Source: CAWGCA01 sp963820955 (lineage in GTDB: Bacteria; Pseudomonadota; Gammaproteobacteria; Chromatiales; Chromatiaceae). From it: 64,000 nt of DNA. Below, one piece after another: positions 63,855 through 64,000 of this stretch (position 1 is the first letter of the stretch; each line of letters opens with the position of its first letter). The translations under genes and the position numbers were made by a program. The notes under the pieces were generated by a model that was not told the DNA's origin, did no database searches, and saw only the letters and a list, made by a program, of their open reading frames with translations. The stretch covers positions 16,030 through 80,029 of the forward strand of contig CAWGCA010000016.1 of the NCBI GenBank assembly GCA_963820955.1, read 5' to 3'.

Positions 63855-64000
63855 GGTTTTCCAACTGGTTTTGGGTGGAAGTTTATATAATCACGAAAAA
63901 ATTTTCTGTTTTCAAGGGTTTTGTGACCGGATCGTATTCATGCAACAGGGCGGCTCAACCTGAGCCGCCCTGATATTTCAAAAATGCCAGAGTTCTTTCT

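Overview
The window reads as an uncultivated gammaproteobacterium for about the first 53 kb. The evidence is SpeF-, AdiA-, LdcA- and PotE-type proteins, AraC regulators with an OruR-like layout, a Rap1a/Tai-like protein, a PEP-CTERM tail, and IS66, IS21 and RAYT remnants. From about 54.2 kb the gene content changes abruptly to types common in Gemmatimonadota and Acidobacteriota: a VPS10/sortilin-like exported propeller protein, a 6-bladed propeller lipid- or periplasm-directed protein, an exported creatininase-family hydrolase, an ATC-hydrolase-like protein and a DUF364-like protein. The junction lies between two truncated genes, so it is either a large horizontal transfer or a chimeric assembly.

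Layout. 1-3.4 kb: an exported DUF3604 protein running off the left edge, two AraC regulators, a deleted RAYT element with terminal inverted repeats, and a decapitated TetR gene. 4.3-7.3 kb: a CPA2 K+/H+ antiporter and an atypical CDF transporter. 7.3-21.0 kb: one compact minus-strand operon of nine genes. In transcription order these are a lysine decarboxylase (LdcA type), an outer-membrane barrel protein, an arginine decarboxylase (AdiA), a putrescine/ornithine antiporter (PotE), two tandem periplasmic amino-acid-binding proteins, an AdiC-like antiporter, an ornithine decarboxylase (SpeF type) and a GNAT acetyltransferase. 21.3-25 kb: small envelope proteins, an AraC regulator, a DUF819 membrane protein and a duplicated AraC tail. 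25.3-28.7 kb: an exported amidohydrolase-like protein, a MITE and small genes.

28.9-47.7 kb is dominated by a direct duplication of about 7.75 kb (28932-36693 and 39994-47740). Each copy carries a cytochrome c-rhodanese fusion, an IS66 element with a PRiA4_ORF3 passenger gene and a perfect 8-bp target duplication, an HTH/GIY-YIG-like protein, a hypothetical protein that seems to start at ATT, and an MscS channel. The channel is complete only in the second copy. 47.7-53.1 kb: a DMT transporter, UspA, an exported Hsp20-like protein, a cytochrome c and a PEP-CTERM remnant. At least eight copies of a 100-150-bp interspersed repeat are scattered through 25-53 kb.

How the genes work together. The nine-gene operon joins all three acid-consuming basic amino-acid decarboxylases with their exchange antiporters. 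Two substrate-binding proteins without an ABC permease, an outer-membrane channel candidate and an acetyltransferase accompany them. It can be read as one acid-resistance and polyamine-production unit covering Lys/cadaverine, Arg/agmatine and Orn/putrescine. The right-hand 10 kb contains many frameshifts, at least some of which may be sequence errors.
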